From NCBI GenBank assembly GCA_037176845.1, contig JAYKXP010000058.1, positions 279,781 through 343,780 of the forward strand: a stretch of DNA of 64,000 nucleotides, in the 5' to 3' direction. Each line of letters begins with the position of its first letter. Position 1 is the stretch's first letter. Origin of the DNA: Paramarasmius palmivorus (Eukaryota > Basidiomycota > Agaricomycetes > Agaricales > Marasmiaceae). The notes beneath the pieces were generated by a model, which did no database searches, had not been told where the DNA came from, and saw only the letters and a list, made by a program, of their open reading frames with translations. Made by a program: the position numbers and the translations under genes. Shown here in pieces: positions 58,801 to 64,000 of the stretch.

Positions 58801-61800
58801 TTCGCATACTGACGTGCTCGGGAATTGCTAGGATGGAACGCATCTGACGGTTTGGTGAGCAAACGTTTAAGGTTGATGATATAACTCTACCGTAGCCTGG
58901 CGGATGTAGAACTAAGACCAAACGTCAGCAACCAGTGGCGGGGGAAAAGTAAAACATCCCACAGACCTTGCTCATAATATCACCGTATTCGGTACTATGT
59001 AGCACGTTTGGGCTAGCTTGGTCGACTGTGCGGCGATCAATTCCGATTCTCGCAAGCTGTCCACGCTCTGCGTCACAATGTCATCTATACGTTCCTCCCA
59101 AGACTGATCTTCCTCTTTGTTCAAAGAATAGTGTCTCGGGTTCTTCTGGAGCCTTTGATATAAGAAAGAGCTCTTCAGCCAGCCCTTTGCGGAGGAAATG
59201 TCGTTTATAGTTCCAAGACCGATCTCAGAGTTGAGATGTTCAGGAAGATTGTTATGAAGTGAGCTTTCGACTATAGTTTTGCCTTGAGCAAGAGTCCGGT
59301 ATTTGTGCTCAAGCTCCGATTCGCAGATGATAACTGCGACGCCTTCCTTGTCTGTAAGCATTCAGTTAGGATGAAAGACGTTTGCTGCTTGGAATGAAAG
59401 TACCGAATTGAGGTCGACCCTGTTCAAATTGGGGCGCTATGAGACTATGGGCCTGCCGATGATGGTAGAAACTGATCTTACTGCGCGCCCCAGCATCTGC
59501 ATGACATCCAAGTCCGAATACTCCACAACGGCGTTGTTCTGGAAGGTATGAACACCTCGAATGACAACTGTATGTGCGGCTGCAGAGGTGGTCAGCATAG
59601 TCGACTGGCTATCTTTCAAAGATACTGACGTAGGTTCACGCCCACTGCGAGTGTCTAATGAAGCAAATTAGTATGGCAACTATCCCGGATTCTTAGGGCA
59701 ACTAGACCGAAGTTGCAACCACAATGCGTAGAACTTTGTTCATGTAAGAGTTCTTCGACAGCGCGTCTGTCCTCGACCGTCATGCCGGCGTGATGAACTC
59801 CGATACCATAGGCAGCAAGATCTAGGACACACGTCAGAAGGCCACATAATTCGCGAGACAAAGACCAGTACCCGCAAGACGTTTATCGTTGAAAACTCGA
59901 TCGATCCTATGAACCATCGCTCAGTAACATGATAGGAAAAGGCAAACCCACGCACTTCCCGGCCGATTCCAAGGTAACGGCTTCTTCTTCTGTTGTGCAT
60001 CATTATAATCCTTCACCAACTGTTCGGCCGTCGTGAACACCCCTGCCATTCACGATCATGATCAGATGTAGACCGACAAATAGGGAACACCCTCACCTTT
60101 CCTCGTAGACACAAACACCAATATAGGCTTCCCCGCTGCATGCTTCTGTAACGCACCAAACAAGTGATTGTCCAATGTCCTCGCAAACGCAAAATCATTT
60201 TGACCTTTCGGCCGATTAACACTGATCACGTGCCGTGTCAATTTGCAAGGCCGAAATTCTTCTCCGAACTGTTTTCCGATTTCGAGGATTAGCGTCTCAT
60301 CAAGGGGAGGTGAAAAGCCAACCAACCTGATACACCCTCGCAGAGGACTCCAATCGTGTGTTTGAGCCAATCCACGCAGCGATATCCTCAATATTGGGAA
60401 CAGTCGCAGAGACGACCACAAAGCGAACAGACGACCCCCGGAGTTTCATTCGTGACACAACGACTTCGAGCGTGCTTCCTCTTGGTTCATTGAGAATGTG
60501 GACCTAGAGAGATGTCAGAAAGATAGCTGCGCAGACGAGGACTGCATACCTCGTCGACAAGAAACAGCTGTATGAGCGACAGAATCTGAGTATGATCACT
60601 CCAGTTCCTTGTCAAACTATCCCACTTTTCGCCCTATCGCAAAACGTTAGAGACATCCAAGCACTTCATGACGATAAACTGATACAGTTGTAACACTGAA
60701 TCGCAGTCAGTAAATCGTATCTTCAAAAGAAAAATAGATGAACAAACATAATCGACGCGCTTTTCGCATCACCCCAGACCCCCTTCCCAAAATGCACAGT
60801 ATCCCCAGTCAATTCACAACCTACGAAGCTACGTGAGCATCCGCCCTGCGAAACACCAAAGGCAACACCCACACTTAATCCCAAGCGGGTCAAATTTCGC
60901 AGCCCAGTCACGGTAACGTTCGCTGCACAGTGCCTAGAAACGACGATATTTAGCATCACCATGTCCAAAGCCCAAAGCGGACATCCACCAAACCTTTGTC
61001 GGAGCTACATAGACTGCTTTCAAGGAGGGTCCGGTTTCTTTGGCTTGGAGAAGCATCTTGATGATAGCCAACTCGAATAACACCGTTTTGCCGCTTCCAG
61101 TAGGTGCTGATACACCCCATCAGCATCTTGCGAAATTAATAAGAACGCCACATACCACTAACAACCTATAGTAACCTCAGCTGCGAGTTCGTGCAAAGGC
61201 CAAGTCAAGAACGTACCATATTCTCCGTCGATTTCAGAAGCTACATAACTCGCGTCAGCTAAATGCGCACCCAACACTAAAAAAGCACTGATGACTTCAC
61301 TGTATCGTAACAAGACGACTGGACCGCGTTGAAGACACCAAACTTGAAAAGTGCACGATACATGTCGGCTTTGGGTTATCATTTGCATTAGCTCCTTTGA
61401 TCGCACAGACGAGTCCAAGAAACTCACGCAGTTGAGTGACAGGCACGAGTTTAATCCTTCCACCTCCAGCTGCATAGCCATCTTCCACGGGCGAGTCTTC
61501 TCTAGTCCGATATGACTGAGGCTGTCGGCCAGAAAATTTGAAGGAGGTGGTTGAGCTTGATATTGCGAGTAAGGGTCTTCTTGCTGTTGCTGATAGGTAG
61601 TTAGTCGCGAAAAAGGCCCACGTTCAGATTGAAAATGGGAGTGCATCTGCATAGGCGTATACTGAGTCCGACTAGGTTGGTTTTGAAAAGCGCTTCGTTG
61701 GGGTTGTGTATATTGACTTTGACCCTGAGGCCCAGCTGCCTGGAACTGCGGGTAACGAAACTGCTGCTTGGCCAAAATTCGGTTGAGGTTGACGAGGTGT

Positions 61801-62052
61801 ATACCGCTGAGGTGGACACGGAGATGAGTTCACTAAATCCATCCATTAGCGTTAAGTGCAAGTATACAAGCATATAAGCATACACATACCAATCTCATCC
61901 GAAAAACACTCTCCCCGGTCATACATCTCATCTTCGTAGTACTCGGCCATATCGTCGTATTGGGATTGTGAGTATGTCGTATCGTTTACACCGTACTGAG
62001 CATCGTCGTAATACTCGTCAAGGTACTCTTCCTGTGTATGATAAGGGTCCAT
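55841..62052 (-). CDS. MER3: MER3/HFM1, meiotic Ski2-like DNA helicase
   Basis: Large multi-exon gene, ATG at 62050-62052, TAG at 55841-55843. MER3 stabilises crossover intermediates in meiosis. The N-terminus is acidic and Tyr-rich (MDPYHTQEEYLDEYYDDAQY), then Gln-rich. Helicase motifs: APTGSGKTVLFELAIIKMLL (Walker A near 61100), AVYVAPTKALCSERYRDW, LFLVDEVHIL (DEVH, split by an intron near 60505-60550), VVSATVPNIEDIAAWIG, AAGKPILVFVSTRKG, AYGIGVHHAGMTVEDR and YSDLDVMQMLGRAGR-type motif VI near 59480-59540. The winged-helix and Sec63-like part follows (58000-59360). The C-terminal tail (57240-55841) is long, charged and disordered. Its end lies 312 bp from the end of CKS1. I did not check every junction. 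Confidence 0.88.
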
Positions 62053-62261
62053 GGTGGTGGAGAAGAGGAAAGACGCGTCTCGTCACATGATTGGCGTACG
62101 CGTCAAACATCGACAACGACAAGTAACAAAATGCATATTCTAATTTACCGTCTTTGCACAGTTGCGTGATTAATAGATACATTTTGTGAGTTACGAATTA
62201 AAAGCAGGGGAGAATTTGAGAACCTTAGCGGTAGCAAGAAAAGAGGAAAGAAACCCGGAAC

Positions 62262-62458
62262 CTATGCCGAACATGTCCCTTTGACCTTCTACACACTCTA
62301 TGTATTCTTTCTCCAATAAGTTTTCGATGGACTACAAAGAAAACCAATAAGCAGACCGCCACGAAAACAAAGCCAAACAGGCTCACCTTCTTGATATCAG
62401 GAATCTTCGGTACAAACCGATGAGAAATCTGTGAAGTGACTTTTTGGATAAGAACGAC
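62262..62458 (-). pseudogene. decayed C-terminal fragment of a cullin
   Basis: On the minus strand, 62458-62386 and 62331-62262, joined by a 54-bp GT-AG intron, encode LIQKVTSQISHRFVPKIPDI and KKSIENLLEKEYIECVEGQR, closely like the last winged-helix segment of cullins just before their C-terminal end. After GQRD the expected short ending is replaced by MFGIGSGF and the frame runs on. Upstream of 62458 I could not find the neddylation-site motif (IVRIMK-type) or any other cullin sequence. The intron being kept suggests a DNA-level duplicate rather than a processed copy. Confidence 0.55.
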
Positions 62459-64000
62459 CTACAGAAAACGTGGTCACAGGAGCAACGATGGTCCAGTTGA
62501 GGGCGAGGATTCGAGCAGTTTGCTCAGCGCCAGCCTGAAGTCTCGTCGATGGCAAGGAAGTGTCAGAAGTCGTAGTTCAAGAGCTTTGGTCATCGCTGGC
62601 TGAAATTACGAAGGCCGCGAATCAATTTCCAATGCCCATTCGAGTCACCTCCGCAATGAAGACTTCCTGGGCTTGAACTGATAGTTCGACGATCTGTATC
62701 ACGTCTCAGTCGTAAAACCGAATACGCTATCATGATACGAAACAGCCTATATCCATGAACCGCGCGCTGGGTGTTGGGTCCATGTGGGTTTTGAGTTAAG
62801 GGCGAGACCTAGTTTTGATATAGAATCATGGAAGGTGTGACGCTGGCTTCGTAGACGGGATCTGGAAACAAAAGACTGGTTTGCGAATGCAAACGTTCAC
62901 AATGAGAACAGCACGATTCCATGAAATCCTTTGTCGAGAAATGCGTGGAATGGGAGAAGGTTATGGAGGTCGAGATCTTCAAACGGTAGCAATGAGGAAG
63001 AGACACTGCGACATGAGTTTGTGAGAGCTAGATGGGTAGAATATCAACCAAAACCGTACCTTCCAGTCCACGAGCCAAGAATCAACCACTATGGCTCTCT
63101 GCTTGCCAGCCGAGGCAAAACGGAAAGGGCCGGTACACTGCGTTTTGCAGCATGGAATCATTATATAGTTGCTTCAAATGCCGATGTGTCCCTTCTTTCG
63201 GTCTTCAACGAACAGAATGCTTGAGAGTGGTGGAGATGCCAAGGAATCGTGATTTACTGAGAATTTGCGTTACATTGTGCTATGAATATGTGCGGTTACT
63301 CGTATCTGAAGCTTGCAGTTGAGTCAAAGGGACAACGTTGAGCATATCTTCAAACGTACCTCCTTTACAGTCATCTGGGAGTCCTTGAGACACCAGATTG
63401 ATTTCACTTAATAACTCAACATCCCGTTCGACTCTTGCAAAAAAAAATTATATGGGTTGGTTCAGTAGTATCTAAATATTGTTTCTAGCTAGTAATATAA
63501 AATATACGGGGGATTGAGGTAGAGAGAAAACGTCGAAATCGAGAGACACCCGGATGTCACGGTTTGATGGTCCTTGAGACAGCGTGACAGCACCTAATTT
63601 TGGCGCTGCTGTCTCATGATGCTGTCACGCTTCGGTCACTCCGAAACTATATCTATCATCTCACCTCCTCTATATCGACGGTAGCACCTCTAAAATTGCT
63701 GGAAATGCTTTGATTTATGTCAAATACTATATAGAATGTGTTCTGGTATCACATCCAAGCCGTCCAATTTTATAATCAGACGAATAAAAGTTGCCGCGTC
63801 TCAAAACTGCTCAAATTTGATATATCCGTCTGGCTCCAGCATGCTCTTCGCACTCTTTGCTCTCAAGCACGTAGGAGGATATATATTATGATAGTAGGTA
63901 TAATTTACACACTTTAAATCTAGGGAGCAGCCCATTTTGGGCGCAAAAAAGCGGATAGGCGATCAGTTGAGAGCCCGCAAGAGCCTTCGTGCGTGCCGGT
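62459..64000. other. terminal 1.5 kb without a supported gene
   Basis: Short frames (62809-63006 minus, 63032-63322 plus) show no domain. From about 63420 the sequence becomes AT-rich and holds the double inverted repeat at 63575-63630. The region looks like decayed or repeat-derived DNA. Confidence 0.45.
63575..63630. repeat. two interleaved inverted repeats
   Basis: TGAGACAGC (63575-63583) pairs with GCTGTCTCA (63608-63616), and GCGTGACAGCA (63582-63592) pairs with TGCTGTCACGC (63620-63630). Both are perfect. They interleave, so only one hairpin can form at a time. The sequence is GC-rich amid AT-rich DNA. Confidence 0.8.

Overview
The window looks like nuclear DNA of a filamentous basidiomycete, most likely an Agaricomycete. 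Genes are split by many short GT-AG introns (about 45-65 nt), both strands are densely coded, and the families fit that lineage: DUF6534 membrane proteins, a fungalysin, twin-cupredoxin and Zn2Cys6 proteins, and a fungal-type tRNA ligase. I saw no prokaryotic operons, CRISPR arrays, rRNA or recognisable tRNA genes. All gene models were spliced by eye.

Left part (1-14.7 kb): the 3' end of a membrane protein (UNC93-like at best), then POT1 (telomere end protection, minus) head-to-head with MGM101 (mitochondrial genome maintenance, plus). A gene-poor 2.3 kb stretch follows, then two tandem DUF6534 membrane-protein paralogues, a small 2',3'-cyclic phosphodiesterase (minus) and, 90 bp away in the opposite direction, TAP42 (PP2A regulator).

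Middle (15-33.8 kb), all plus strand: two tandem Zn2Cys6 transcription-factor paralogues, a secreted M36 fungalysin with signal peptide and propeptide, TRL1 tRNA ligase, an APC/MUP1-like amino-acid permease, a METTL21-type lysine methyltransferase, and a secreted GPI-type protein with two cupredoxin domains.

Right part (33.9-62.1 kb): housekeeping genes almost strictly alternating in strand: STT4 PI4-kinase (-), an unrecognised coiled-coil protein (+), glutaminyl cyclase (-), TRS23 (+), TIM54 (-), a MYND-finger protein and an RCR-like membrane protein (+,+), a cellular RNA-dependent RNA polymerase (-), CKS1 (+) and the meiotic helicase MER3/HFM1 (-). Six head-to-head pairs share intergenic regions of 90-392 bp. 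The last 2 kb holds a decayed cullin C-terminal fragment and a compact double inverted repeat.

Functional links: the stand-alone cyclic phosphodiesterase and TRL1 both belong to tRNA splicing and its by-product clearance; TAP42 and STT4 are TOR/PI signalling parts; POT1, MER3 and CKS1 are chromosome and cell-cycle genes. I found no clearly new system. The most important caution is that many conserved genes, including ones expected to be essential, carry single-base frameshifts, several in C/G or A/T runs. I read these mainly as consensus errors in the sequence, so any claim of a pseudogene here needs confirmation.
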